Positions 19,316-27,235 are shown, counted from the stretch's first letter. The stretch is 64,000 bases of DNA from Rhodanobacter sp. (GCA_004298045.1 SCRM01000005.1:225126-289125); one strand, 5' to 3'. Notes: a model not told the origin generated them from the sequence alone. Translations and numbers: made by a program.

Positions 19316-20179
19316 ATGGCTTATACAGTTGCCGTTTCCTTTGATCAGTTCTACGAACAGATCAATCTTGGAGGCGATCACCGCAGTACTGCTAATGGTC
19401 GTAAGGACGATATCGTTGCGAAGCTCGGCAAGTCGTTTGAAATTGTCGAAGCATTCAGCACTGGTTCGATACCTAAGTTTACGGCGCTACGACAGCACGC
19501 CGATCTAGATGTGATGGTCGCACTGCACTACGACAAACACATCAAAGGCAAGACCCCAACTGAAGTTCTGCAAAGCGTTCGGAATGCGTTGTCGCAATGG
19601 CGAACGGGTGTCCGCCGCAATGGTCAAGCGGTAACCCTTAGCTACACGACCTGGCCCAGCGTGGACGTCGTTCCCGTATCACGATCTGTCGATGGCAACG
19701 GCAAGGTTACGCACTACAACGTACCCGACTCCAATACGGACAAATGGATCGAGTCCAAGCCGAAGGAGCTTGCCGCAGCCATCGAATCAAAGGCATCAGA
19801 CTGCGGCGCCAATTTCAGGCGGATCATCAAGATGATCAAGCACTGGAATCGCGTCCATAGTGACTACCTCCAGAGTTATCACATTGAAGTATTGGCCATC
19901 AAACTTTTCCATTCCGATCTCAGCGATACACCTTGGCAGGTCTTCCAGTTTTTCAGCAACGCCAGACCGCTTCTTGAAAGCTATTTGTGGTACGAAAATG
20001 GATTCGCCGACGACTACCTGAGTTGGTCTGACCGACAGGAAGTGCTAAAGCGCTTCGATACTGCAATCTCGAAAAGCAGAGATGCGTGGCACAAAACCTA
20101 CGGCACCAACAGCGATCACAAAGGTGCTATCGAAATTTGGCGGCAAATTTTTGGAAGTGACTTTCCAGCCTATGGATAA
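19316..20179 (+). CDS. CBASS-type CD-NTase (SMODS nucleotidyltransferase)
   Basis: A 287-residue cGAS/DncV-like nucleotidyltransferase. These enzymes make cyclic di- or trinucleotides after phage infection. The polymerase-beta core is visible: helix-turn motif with Gly50-Ser51 (FSTGSIPKFTALRQHADLDV), catalytic Asp63 and Asp65, and a third Asp117 in WPSVDVVPVS. A helical C-terminal domain follows (FRRIIKMIKHWNRVHSDYLQSYHIE). The ATG at 19316 with GGAGA five bases ahead is preferred over the TTG at 19304. The membrane effector gene starts five bases after its stop. Base composition is lower in GC than the chromosome, which suggests acquisition. The nucleotide product cannot be predicted from sequence. 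Confidence 0.87.
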   Translation: MAYTVAVSFDQFYEQINLGGDHRSTANGRKDDIVAKLGKSFEIVEAFSTGSIPKFTALRQHADLDVMVALHYDKHIKGKTPTEVLQSVRNALSQWRTGVRRNGQAVTLSYTTWPSVDVVPVSRSVDGNGKVTHYNVPDSNTDKWIESKPKELAAAIESKASDCGANFRRIIKMIKHWNRVHSDYLQSYHIEVLAIKLFHSDLSDTPWQVFQFFSNARPLLESYLWYENGFADDYLSWSDRQEVLKRFDTAISKSRDAWHKTYGTNSDHKGAIEIWRQIFGSDFPAYG

Positions 20180-20184
20180 TACAG

Positions 20185-20952
20185 ATGTCACGCTCTGATC
20201 CCATCCGAAAGGAATATTTTGAAGCAGTCGAACTGGGCGACAAGGCTTCTGACATCCTGTTCTACATCGGTGCCGCTCTATCCATTCTCAGCCTACTTGT
20301 TGACCAGACAAAGTACCCCGTTCTTTCAACTGTAGTCCTGATCGCCTTTGGCTTATCGACGCTGCTGTTGTTTGTCATCGGGCTTGTTTCCCGTCTTTAC
20401 CTTGCGCCTCGCGCGCAGGATAAACGCCTCCAAGATTTCTTTAGCAGCGCTTGTGGCGTCAACCTGACCCATCAAAAAACAGACGGCTACTACAACAACA
20501 ATCTCACCGATCCATTAAAGCGGATGGCCGCGCAGGTACTGGAGAATAGCCACTTCAGCAAAGCCATTGCTCTGCGAATGGCAAGAACTGAGCGCATAAA
20601 GATAGTTTTATATGTCGCACTTTGGATAGTTTGTGTTCTCTGCCGACAAACCGAACTTGGTGTCATCGTTGCCGCATCACAGGCAATATTCAGCGAGCAG
20701 TTGGTGGCGCGATGGGTTAGGATCGAATGGCTTAGAGTCCGATTTGAGAAAGCATTCGGCGATGTCTACAAACTATTTCAATCACAACCGCCGACCGAGC
20801 AATTCAATGCAATCGCGCTGGAGGAAGTTTGCCTGTACGAAACCGCGAAAGCCAATGCCGCAATTACCCTGTCATCTAGGATTTTTGAAGATTTGAACCC
20901 TTCTCTTTCCAGCGAATGGGATGACATCAAAGCTGCCGTTGGAATCCAATAA
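20185..20952 (+). CDS. Four-TM CBASS effector (S-4TM-like)
   Basis: A 255-residue membrane protein with four predicted TM segments in two hairpins, about residues 24-39, 44-73, 139-153 and 158-172, and cytosolic regions between and after them. It directly follows the CD-NTase and matches the arrangement of the SMODS-associating 4TM effectors described by Burroughs and colleagues, which are thought to open the membrane when a cyclic nucleotide binds. Motifs seen are the soluble segment around DKRLQDFFSSACGVN and the helix-rich end (EEVCLYETAKANAAITLSSR). Effector identity is an inference from topology and neighbour. Confidence 0.8.
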   Translation: MSRSDPIRKEYFEAVELGDKASDILFYIGAALSILSLLVDQTKYPVLSTVVLIAFGLSTLLLFVIGLVSRLYLAPRAQDKRLQDFFSSACGVNLTHQKTDGYYNNNLTDPLKRMAAQVLENSHFSKAIALRMARTERIKIVLYVALWIVCVLCRQTELGVIVAASQAIFSEQLVARWVRIEWLRVRFEKAFGDVYKLFQSQPPTEQFNAIALEEVCLYETAKANAAITLSSRIFEDLNPSLSSEWDDIKAAVGIQ

Positions 20953-20982
20953 GCGGATTACCCCAGTACTCACGTTGTCGCT

Positions 20983-21513
20983 TCAACTCCATGCTGAAAC
21001 AACCCTCAGCGGATACCGGACTGGCTCGGGAATCTGGCGGCGCTCTGCCGGCAGCAGTAGACCATGACGTCTCAAGTAGACACGCTGCGACTCGAACGCG
21101 GGTGGATTGTCGGGATCGCCAAACCATGCGGGGATTCCGTAGTGATGCGAAGGGGCATAGTTCAGCGCCTCGTGAAGAGGCATCCCTTCACCGCAAAGCT
21201 TGCGGCGCGTTTCGATCAGGCGCGGAGCCAGCAAGGTGCGTGACCAGCGCCCTAGCTGCGCAGGATCGAGACGGGGCGCATCGTACCGCCACCACATCGC
21301 TGGGCGCGTGCCAGGCTGGCTCTTGATCCAGTCGGCAAGGATGCCGGCGCGGTAGTCCTCCCACAGTAATCGCATGACGTCGTAACTCTCCGCGTCCAGC
21401 GCAGTGAAGGAATTGGCGTCGGCCGGCAGCGGGGTATCAGTGAGGATCGCCCAATGCGTCGGGTCGATGGCTTCGCGTCGCGAGCGGGTGCGGAGTCGGC
21501 GTGTCGTCGGCAT
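20983..21513 (-). CDS. Phage-type hypothetical protein downstream of the small terminase
   Basis: A 176-residue protein beginning three bases after the small terminase stop, so it belongs to the same operon. It is rich in Trp, Arg and Pro (AMWWRYDAPRLDPAQLGRW, GIPAWFGDPDNPPAFESQR). The second motif, naming a prolyl-rich sequence that ends with a FESQR-type strand, is one I associate loosely with phage proteins, not with a defined function. It has no Walker box, so it is not the large terminase. Confidence 0.65.
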   Translation of the reverse strand: MPTTRRLRTRSRREAIDPTHWAILTDTPLPADANSFTALDAESYDVMRLLWEDYRAGILADWIKSQPGTRPAMWWRYDAPRLDPAQLGRWSRTLLAPRLIETRRKLCGEGMPLHEALNYAPSHHYGIPAWFGDPDNPPAFESQRVYLRRHGLLLPAERRQIPEPVRYPLRVVSAWS

Positions 21514-21516
21514 CGT

Positions 21517-21843
21517 TCAACGTCCTGCCGGGCGGCCCGGTCGGTCATGGAGCGGCTCAACGTCCAAGTTCAGCGCCCGCAGCGCGGCGAGCATTTGGGC
21601 ACGGGCGTCGCGCTCGGCGGGCAGCAAGTGATGGGCCTTGCGTTGACCGAACCGATCAAGAATGGTCATGCCGTCGCGAGCAATGGCCGCCTGCGCGTGA
21701 CGCATCCGGTCGAACGCTTCCAAGCCCGTTTGCAACAGCAAAAGGCCCGCGTCGTCCTCAATTTCGTACTCGGTTCGCAGCCGTTTCCACCATGCTTTCG
21801 CCTCAGTGGATAGCCCTTTGGGTGCGGTTTTCGCTGTGGACAT
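21517..21843 (-). CDS. terS: P27-family phage terminase small subunit
   Basis: A 108-residue DNA-packaging initiator that selects pac or cos sites and presents them to the large subunit. Family features are APKGLSTEAKAWWKRLRTEY, DDAGLLLLQTGLEAFDRM and ERDARAQMLAALRALNLD, followed by a basic, Pro/Gly-rich end. Length is somewhat short for the family but complete. The 145 bases upstream are AT-rich and could hold a promoter. No large terminase is present on the element, so packaging would need one from a helper phage. Confidence 0.85.
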   Translation of the reverse strand: MSTAKTAPKGLSTEAKAWWKRLRTEYEIEDDAGLLLLQTGLEAFDRMRHAQAAIARDGMTILDRFGQRKAHHLLPAERDARAQMLAALRALNLDVEPLHDRPGRPAGR

Positions 21844-21988
21844 GGCTGGATTTTTTGTAAGGCAACCTTTGTTACATGTTTAAAAAATGGGCGCGACGTT
21901 TTCCGACACAACGCCCCCGGATGCTGCTGATACCCCCCCTGATGCTCGACAAGAACCGTTCTGTTCGACCAAAGCCGGGCAGCGTCGG

Positions 21989-22249
21989 TCAGTGCAGTTT
22001 TTTCAGTGTCGCGGGATCGTGGATGAAGGCGCGGAAGCGCATGGCGTTGTGCGAGTCGTTGGAGTCCGCCAGCACCAAGTCCGTCATGCAATACACCTCA
22101 AGCATCGGCACGCCTTTGACGTCGATGACCTCGGCGGCAAACGGTACAAAGTCGCCATCGCTGACTTGCTTGACGTAGGCGATCTGTTCCTTGACGTTGT
22201 TCCATGCACGCGGATAGCTGCGCTCGGTTTCGTTCAAGTCGAGCATCAT
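21989..22249 (-). CDS. Small hypothetical protein of the capsid operon
   Basis: An 86-residue protein coupled to the gene upstream by ATGATG/TGA overlap. It is acidic, with the segment NNVKEQIAYVKQVSDGDFVP and PMLEVYCMTDLVLADSNDSHN. No family recognised. Being between a capsid and a terminase gene makes a structural or capsid-assembly role possible. Confidence 0.65.
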   Translation of the reverse strand: MMLDLNETERSYPRAWNNVKEQIAYVKQVSDGDFVPFAAEVIDVKGVPMLEVYCMTDLVLADSNDSHNAMRFRAFIHDPATLKKLH

Positions 22250-22437
22250 GGGCGTACTTCCTTCGCAAGCTGCTGTTCAAAGACTTCCATGCGCTGCTCG
22301 AAAGCCGTCATGCGATCCTTGAGTTGATGGTTGAGGCGCACGAGATTGGCGGCGAGTTGCGTGATGTCGCCGCGCGTCGCGGGTGCGTCGCGTTCGGCGG
22401 GGGTCATGCCGGCGAATAGCTGGTCAAAGCCGTTCAT
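22246..22437 (-). CDS. Small coiled-coil protein of the capsid operon
   Basis: A 63-residue protein whose C-terminal two thirds form a likely coiled coil (NLVRLNHQLKDRMTAFEQRM). The ATG at 22437 overlaps the capsid stop codon (ATGA), so its translation is linked to the capsid protein. By position and shape it could be a scaffold or capsid-size factor, but that is speculation. Confidence 0.65.
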   Translation of the reverse strand: MNGFDQLFAGMTPAERDAPATRGDITQLAANLVRLNHQLKDRMTAFEQRMEVFEQQLAKEVRP

Positions 22438-23444
22438 CACCAGTTGGCTCCCGTGATGACCGCGACGCCGCCGACGCGCTGGTTTTCCCAGTTCGCGCGG
22501 ATCACTGCCTTAAGAGCCACAGTATTTGTGGCAAACATGCTGACCATCTCTGCCGGCGAGGTCGGTGTATCGGCCATGACCAACGAGGTCTGATCGGACT
22601 GGCTCAACTCGATACCTTCCAGCGCCAGCGCGATCCCGGAAGCGTCGATCAATGCGAGCTGGCCGCCGGAGCTGTCGCGGGGACTGAACCGGGACACCAG
22701 CAGCGGGATGCCGAGAATCGAGCCGCCGCGCGGGCCAGCATCGGGGAACAAGAAGCTGCCATTTGCGCCGCGTACCATCGCCAGCCCCGTCGCGGTGTCG
22801 GGGTCGGTGACGAGGTAGGCGGATGCCATGTCGCCCGCGAACGCGGCCACCAGCGCCTTGAGATCGGCGGCAGCATCACTGCTGGCGGCGATGGTCGGTG
22901 CGCCGTGCGTGACAGAAGCTGGGATGGCGTCGGTGCCCGCGTTGGCCGGATCAAGGAGTGCCGAGTCCAGCGCACCGACGCAGCCGGTGTCCAGGTCGGC
23001 CTGCAAGCCCGCTTCGGCGGCGGGCGATTCGGCGCGGAGCGCTTCGGTGGTGGTGCAGATGATGGCGGCGACCTTCTTCACGGTCAGCATGGAACCGGCG
23101 AGCACGGGCTTGAGCAGCGGCACGGGTGCAGCTTCGGAAACCCAGAAACCTTGCGCGCCGTTCTTGCGGGCCAGCATGAGCTTGTTCATCGGAACGGGGC
23201 GCGTGCCGACGAGTCCGCCCAGCACGGACTTTTCGCGCACTGCGCCGGCGTACTCGACCGCTTCAGCGGTGCCGAGGTCGCCGGTATTGATCGCGGATTG
23301 CGCGGCCTTGGCGATGGCGAAACCTTCGGCAGGCCAGCGGGCCGCAGCGAAGGTGTTGATTTGTTCGGGTGAACCGCCGCCGCCGAACTGTGCGGCCTTC
23401 ATGCGGATGAAACTGCGGCCGCGCGGGCCAGTGGAGAACGACAT
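22437..23444 (-). CDS. HK97-type phage major capsid protein
   Basis: A 335-residue protein with the HK97-fold pattern: KSVLGGLVGTRPVPMNKLML, then GFWVSEAAPVPLLKPVL, KKVAAIICTTTEAL, and a late strand GIPLLVSRFSPRDSSGGQL. There is no long N-terminal delta (scaffold) domain, and no separate protease gene is near. A GAGG Shine-Dalgarno stands ahead of the ATG. It heads an overlapping operon with two small proteins. On an element lacking portal and tail genes it would either build a satellite-specific capsid or interfere with a helper phage's capsid. Confidence 0.85.
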   Translation of the reverse strand: MSFSTGPRGRSFIRMKAAQFGGGGSPEQINTFAAARWPAEGFAIAKAAQSAINTGDLGTAEAVEYAGAVREKSVLGGLVGTRPVPMNKLMLARKNGAQGFWVSEAAPVPLLKPVLAGSMLTVKKVAAIICTTTEALRAESPAAEAGLQADLDTGCVGALDSALLDPANAGTDAIPASVTHGAPTIAASSDAAADLKALVAAFAGDMASAYLVTDPDTATGLAMVRGANGSFLFPDAGPRGGSILGIPLLVSRFSPRDSSGGQLALIDASGIALALEGIELSQSDQTSLVMADTPTSPAEMVSMFATNTVALKAVIRANWENQRVGGVAVITGANW

Positions 23445-23537
23445 GGGTGAATCCTCGTTGCGAGTGGGTACGCATCGAGGGTGCGCCAGCGGCTTGGTGG
23501 TTTATGGCTGTGCATGGCGGTTTATGGCGGTGTAGTT

Positions 23538-23852
23538 CTACAACTCATCTTCTTTTTCTTGATGCGCCGCTTCCCACGCCGCCAGTTCGGTGAGGCTGTA
23601 TGACCAGCGCGAGCCGTTGACGGTGAGATGGTGTGCGCGCGGGCCGGTGCTGGGGCGAGCATTACGCTTGCCGGCGAGAGTACGTGCAGCCATGCCTAGC
23701 AGCTTCGCCGCGTTTTCCTCCGAGACCCGACCGCTGGCCATCGGGTAACCCTTGTCCACGCATTCCGCCTCCAGCGCCGCCACACGCGCGTCTAGCTCCG
23801 CATCTTCATCGTGGAACTCGAACCGACACCGGGGGCATGTGTGGGTAGTCAC
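23538..23852 (-). CDS. Small zinc-motif/HTH-like DNA-binding protein
   Basis: A 104-residue protein. It starts with a single CxxC motif (TTHTCPRCRFEFHDED), continues with an acidic helix (AELDARVAALEAECVDKGYP) and ends in a winged-helix-like region (VSEENAAKLLGMAARTLAGK, then RWSYSLTELAAWEAAH). The last part resembles MerR/excisionase domains. The GTG at 23852 was chosen because three AGGAG motifs in a 9-bp tandem repeat lie just upstream. It reads away from the iteron cluster and could regulate replication or the capsid operon. Confidence 0.65.
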   Translation of the reverse strand: MTTHTCPRCRFEFHDEDAELDARVAALEAECVDKGYPMASGRVSEENAAKLLGMAARTLAGKRNARPSTGPRAHHLTVNGSRWSYSLTELAAWEAAHQEKEDEL

Positions 23853-23858
23853 CAACGC

Positions 23859-23882
23859 TTCTCCTGTTTCTCCTGTTTCTCC
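23859..23882 (-). repeat. 9-bp tandem repeat containing three Shine-Dalgarno motifs
   Basis: TTCTCCTGT is repeated 2.7 times, giving AGGAGAA-type ribosome binding sequences three times on the minus strand, immediately ahead of the GTG start of the zinc/HTH gene. Confidence 0.6.
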
Positions 23883-24023
23883 GGCCCGCGACGCGGCGAC
23901 CGGCTCGTTACCGCAGCCCCGACTACCGGCGAGCCGCGCGACGCGCTCCTGCACGCTCCTACGTGGGCGGCGATCTGCCGGGGCTAGTCGGGCGCGAGAC
24001 TGCCGGGGGGCATCAATCCGACG

Positions 24024-24295
24024 GTTGCCGACGATACCGACGATAAAAACCTACTCCTTACCCTCTATCTCTCTATTCCCTCTTTTTTTGTTTTATTCCC
24101 TGCAAATAGAAAGTAATCGTCGGTATCGTCGGCAACCAGTAATACCAAGGCTTAGAACCGTCGGCAGGATCGTCGGTCTATCGTCGGTAGGATCGTCGGC
24201 AGCGCCCATCGAACATCCTGCCGGCAACCTCGCTGCGCTCGCGCGGCAGGCCGAAGGGGGGTCTATCGTCGGTAGACCGACGATCAACCGACGAT
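24024..24295. other. Iteron cluster, probable replication origin of the element
   Basis: Ten exact copies of the octamer ATCGTCGG/CCGACGAT occur here, at 24028, 24037, 24116, 24125, 24169, 24180, 24192, 24265, 24277 and 24288. The first four form two 9-bp-spaced pairs that make up a perfect 21-bp inverted repeat (24024-24044 and 24116-24136; arm GTTGCCGACGATACCGACGA plus T). The arms enclose 71 bases of AT-rich, pyrimidine-rich DNA. The cluster lies just after the primase/helicase stop, within the 464 bases 23853-24316 that have no gene. Iterons around an AT-rich segment beside a replication gene are typical of phage, satellite and plasmid origins. Confidence 0.7.
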
Positions 24296-24316
24296 AGGTG
24301 CCTCACCCGGCAGTCA

Positions 24317-25846
24317 TCAAATGTCAGCCAGTTTTTTTCCATCTTCATTGAGGTCGATCCCGCGCCAGCACCGCTTTTTTCCATCGGTTCCGCGCCTGAC
24401 ACGCCCGTCATGCAAACCCGCCAGCGCTTCACTCAGTTTGTTGGAGAAAACGGTGGGCATCTCCTGTTGCTGGCGCCACACGTTGTACTTCTTGGTGAAG
24501 TAGGTCGGGTCAACTTTCTCATCAGGCCCAAGCACGCAGTAGTCCTTCACAAATTGGGCAAGTGGGTTTCCGGTTTCGTACCAATCTTCGCGGGCCTGCT
24601 CTGAACTTTCCGGCTCATCGAACCGGCCGCGTTCACGCAGCCGCCGATAGCCCTCCATCGCCCACAGCGCAATGCCCGGCAGTTCGTCGGTCAGCTTGTC
24701 CAGCAGCCGGTGATCCTCCCGATCAAAAAACGACCGGCCCAACTGGAGGATCAGGAAACGCGAGCTGATGGCGTCCGAACTATCTGCGAACTGCGGCAGC
24801 GTATTCGTCAACATCATGACCCGGACGCCGAGCTGATCGGTGATCGGCTCCTTGCCTTTTCGATCCACCATGACCGGATCATTGCCCACAATGCGCAGCA
24901 GGTTCTCGACAACCGCCATCGTGTCCTTCTTACTCGACAGCTTGGCATCGCTCACAAGGAGCAGCCGCTTGTTGATGGATTCCTGAAGCCCGAACCGTTC
25001 ACCAATGGCGTTGATCGCCGGGCTGGACACCATCGACTTGCCCAACAGCCCCTTTAACACTCCGCCGATGGTGCCTTTGCCAGCACGCTTCGGCCCGACG
25101 ATGAGCAGCGCCTTCTGCGCCCACATATCGCCAGACAGCACGTAGCCGAACCACTCTTGCAGCAGGGCAATTTCGTCGGCCTTGTCGCCGAACAACTCTT
25201 CAAGAAACTGAAGCCAGCGCTCAGGCTCCGGCGCATCCGGGTCATAGCGCCAGTCCGCACCGTTCGGCACGAACGTGTACAAGGTCGGCTTTGACTTGCC
25301 GGACAGCATGTCCACAATCTCGCCGCGACAGACCATGCAGCCTTGCCCATCGACCTCGCGCCAGCTTCCGTCCGAATCGCGCACACAAGGCACTGCCAGG
25401 TCTGACGGGATCGTTTCGTTGCTTTCGATCTGGAAATAGATGGTGTTGACGTTCGGCTGCGACGTCACGAAGTCATGAATGTCGCCTTCCGCATCGACCT
25501 GCCGGCAGAGCAGCAGCCGCTTGAACAAGGCGCTTTCCACATCCTTCTTCGTCACCAGCACCCAGCGCTGGCCCTTGTACTGGTACCAATCTTCCCGGTA
25601 GTAGACCAGCAACCGAACGCTCTTCCTGGTGAAGTAGCGATCCAGCACGATCTGCGCCGCGCCGAACGGATTGGTACGCAGCGACGGCAGCACCGGGTTG
25701 CGCTCATCTGCCTGCGCAATGGCTTCTTCTTCCGCAGCAAGTAGCCGCTGCGCTTCCTCGCGTATCGCTTCATCATCTAGCGGGTGTGAAGGTTCTTGTG
25801 TCGCGCCCGTAGCGCCAGCACGGCGTCCTTTCTTCGTTGTGCTCAC
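24317..25846 (-). CDS. Phage/satellite primase-helicase (D5-type, SF3)
   Basis: A 509-residue replication protein. The C-terminal half is a superfamily 3 helicase: Walker A LLIVGPKRAGKGTIGG, a Walker B-like stretch RLLLVSDAKLSSKKD, and motif C VMMLTNTLPQFADSSDAISS, followed by the arginine region SRFLILQLG. The preceding region is D5-like, and a winged-helix end (FSNKLSEALAGLHDGRVRRG) binds DNA. No standard primase Asp triad is obvious in the N-terminal part, so it may be mainly a helicase. Translation begins at GTG, overlapping the AlpA stop (GTGA). Its likely origin is the iteron cluster next to its 3' end. Confidence 0.85.
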   Translation of the reverse strand: MSTTKKGRRAGATGATQEPSHPLDDEAIREEAQRLLAAEEEAIAQADERNPVLPSLRTNPFGAAQIVLDRYFTRKSVRLLVYYREDWYQYKGQRWVLVTKKDVESALFKRLLLCRQVDAEGDIHDFVTSQPNVNTIYFQIESNETIPSDLAVPCVRDSDGSWREVDGQGCMVCRGEIVDMLSGKSKPTLYTFVPNGADWRYDPDAPEPERWLQFLEELFGDKADEIALLQEWFGYVLSGDMWAQKALLIVGPKRAGKGTIGGVLKGLLGKSMVSSPAINAIGERFGLQESINKRLLLVSDAKLSSKKDTMAVVENLLRIVGNDPVMVDRKGKEPITDQLGVRVMMLTNTLPQFADSSDAISSRFLILQLGRSFFDREDHRLLDKLTDELPGIALWAMEGYRRLRERGRFDEPESSEQAREDWYETGNPLAQFVKDYCVLGPDEKVDPTYFTKKYNVWRQQQEMPTVFSNKLSEALAGLHDGRVRRGTDGKKRCWRGIDLNEDGKKLADI

Positions 25847-26049
25847 GCATGGCTACCCGACTTGACGCGGAACTTCTCAAGCACGCGGTCGCAGGAGTCG
25901 GCATGGATGAGGGTGCGCTGACCAAGCTTGCTAACTTCGAGGTCGCCGGACTTGATGAGTTCGTAGATCGTGGAGCGGCCCACACCGAGACGGCGCGCAG
26001 CGTCCAGCGGGGAGTACGCCAGCGGCGCGGGGGGCTTGTCGTCTTTCAT
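25843..26049 (-). CDS. AlpA/excisionase-like helix-turn-helix regulator
   Basis: A 68-residue protein with a MerR/excisionase-type HTH: AYSPLDAARRLGVGRSTIYELIKSGDLEVSKLG shortened to its core ARRLGVGRSTIYELIKSG, then RTLIHADSCDRVLEKF. The ATG at 26049 follows GGAGG with six bases between, so the 26 residues in front are excluded. Proteins of this class activate integrase or excise satellites in P4 and related elements. It is translationally coupled to the primase/helicase. Confidence 0.85.
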   Translation of the reverse strand: MKDDKPPAPLAYSPLDAARRLGVGRSTIYELIKSGDLEVSKLGQRTLIHADSCDRVLEKFRVKSGSHA

Positions 26050-26093
26050 GCTGCGTCCTCCAGAAAGGTCAGACGCGAGACGGAAGTGTTCGC

Positions 26094-26125
26094 GTCCGTA
26101 GCCGCTTAGGTAACTGGCTACGGAC
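26094..26125. promoter_or_regulatory. Perfect 10-bp inverted repeat, candidate operator
   Basis: GTCCGTAGCC and GGCTACGGAC are separated by 12 bases, 45-76 bases upstream of the AlpA-like start. The spacing of about two helical turns between arm centres suits a dimeric repressor or AlpA itself. A terminator function is less likely because no T-run follows on the minus strand. Confidence 0.5.
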
Positions 26126-26186
26126 ACGAATTAGATACCACACCTTAGGAAATTATCGACGGTGATTTCCGGCGAATTTGTTCATC

Positions 26187-26720
26187 TCACTTAATTTGGC
26201 TGCCGTGCTTGCTGATTTCCTCACGATAGGAGCGCATTGCCTGCTCGCGAACTTCTTCTGTGAAGCCTACTCGTTGCAGCAAGGGTTCCATGAATTCTTG
26301 AAGAAGGGCATCCGTTTCCTGAAAGAAGGAACGATCATCCTCAAGCTGCTTGATAAGAGGCTCGACCTGGTCGAGTGCGACCGCATCTGCCGATTCGCGG
26401 AAAAAATGGTGTGCGAGCACGCGACGTCTCTTATTTGCCTCCACGAGTCGGTCTTGTAAGTTCGACGGAATTGAGCTGTGCTTTGCGAGGCGGTTGGAAA
26501 GCTCTTTCAACGTTTCGGCAAAACGACTGTCGTAATAACGATCATGTTCTTCAGGAGTCCACCGGCCGCTAGTTTTTTTATACAGATCAAGCCACACAAG
26601 GGCATTCACAATTCCGTGTTCGAGAACTTGAACAAAATACATGGCTAGGCCATATCTTGCACACAACCTTTTGAAGGGCGGGTCATCCTTATCCCCATAA
26701 CCGTCATCTGTCATATTCAT
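26187..26720 (-). CDS. Hypothetical protein with HEPN-like motif
   Basis: A 177-residue helical protein, lower in GC than neighbours. The block LVEANKRRRVLAHHFFRESAD has the Arg-x(4-6)-His pattern of HEPN domains, whose members include ribonuclease toxins and anti-phage effectors. The N-terminal helix AMYFVQVLEHGIVNALVWLD and C-terminal charged helices fit that fold loosely. The start ATG at 26720 has no strong Shine-Dalgarno; ATG 26714 is an alternative. It follows the preceding gene by 20 bases. The HEPN assignment is my inference and needs a profile search. Confidence 0.65.
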   Translation of the reverse strand: MNMTDDGYGDKDDPPFKRLCARYGLAMYFVQVLEHGIVNALVWLDLYKKTSGRWTPEEHDRYYDSRFAETLKELSNRLAKHSSIPSNLQDRLVEANKRRRVLAHHFFRESADAVALDQVEPLIKQLEDDRSFFQETDALLQEFMEPLLQRVGFTEEVREQAMRSYREEISKHGSQIK

Positions 26721-26740
26721 GGATAGACGCCCCTACTGGT

Positions 26741-27235
26741 TCAATGGAATATCAATGTCGCGAGGCGACGAAGAGACATTTTTGCTAAATGCTCGGCTTC
26801 GGGTGCGGTGGAACGCAAGGCTAACTCCTTCACTTTACGCGCGGTTTCCAACTGGCTACGTTCGCGGATTTGGATGGATACTTGCTCCGCGAAAGCCTGT
26901 GCAAGATTCCTGCGCTTCATTGCCTCCTGTTTTCTTTGTTGAGCGGCGGAATCGGAAGCATTCTTGCGTTGTGTCTGAGATTTTCTATCGCGCTCGACAT
27001 GCGGCAAGGCATCGAGTTTCAGCGCTTCTTGCTCGGCACCCGATATGTCATTCAACACAGCCATGCGCCCAACATCGGTGGTTGCGGCCTTGTAGCCTTC
27101 GTCAAGAAGGTCGGCGGTCAGTTGCAATTCTTCGTGTCGGCGAAGTTGCGCAATGCGCGCCGCCGGGGCCTTCGACTTCAACGAGCGCACTATTGCGTCG
27201 AAGCTTGGTGGAGTCCGAACCCGCTTGGCGCTCAT
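26741..27235 (-). CDS. Hypothetical helical protein coupled to the integrase
   Basis: A 164-residue, highly charged, helix-rich protein (ARIAQLRRHEELQLTADLLDEG; then KNASDSAAQQRKQEAMKRRN), with probable coiled coils. Its ATG overlaps the integrase stop (ATGA), so the two proteins are made together. I recognise no family. Possible roles are recombination accessory or cargo; neither is shown. Confidence 0.65.
   Translation of the reverse strand: MSAKRVRTPPSFDAIVRSLKSKAPAARIAQLRRHEELQLTADLLDEGYKAATTDVGRMAVLNDISGAEQEALKLDALPHVERDRKSQTQRKNASDSAAQQRKQEAMKRRNLAQAFAEQVSIQIRERSQLETARKVKELALRSTAPEAEHLAKMSLRRLATLIFH

Noticed and set aside
19191-19508. 105-residue plus-strand ORF before the CD-NTase
   Set aside because: Mostly overlaps the CD-NTase in another frame and has no protein features.
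20983-21513. Large terminase or portal candidate
   Set aside because: Only 176 residues, no Walker motifs or nuclease acidic residues, not portal-like.
24024-24295. Possible CRISPR array
   Set aside because: Repeats are only 8-9 bases, in both orientations and irregularly spaced; no cas genes. Iterons explain them better.
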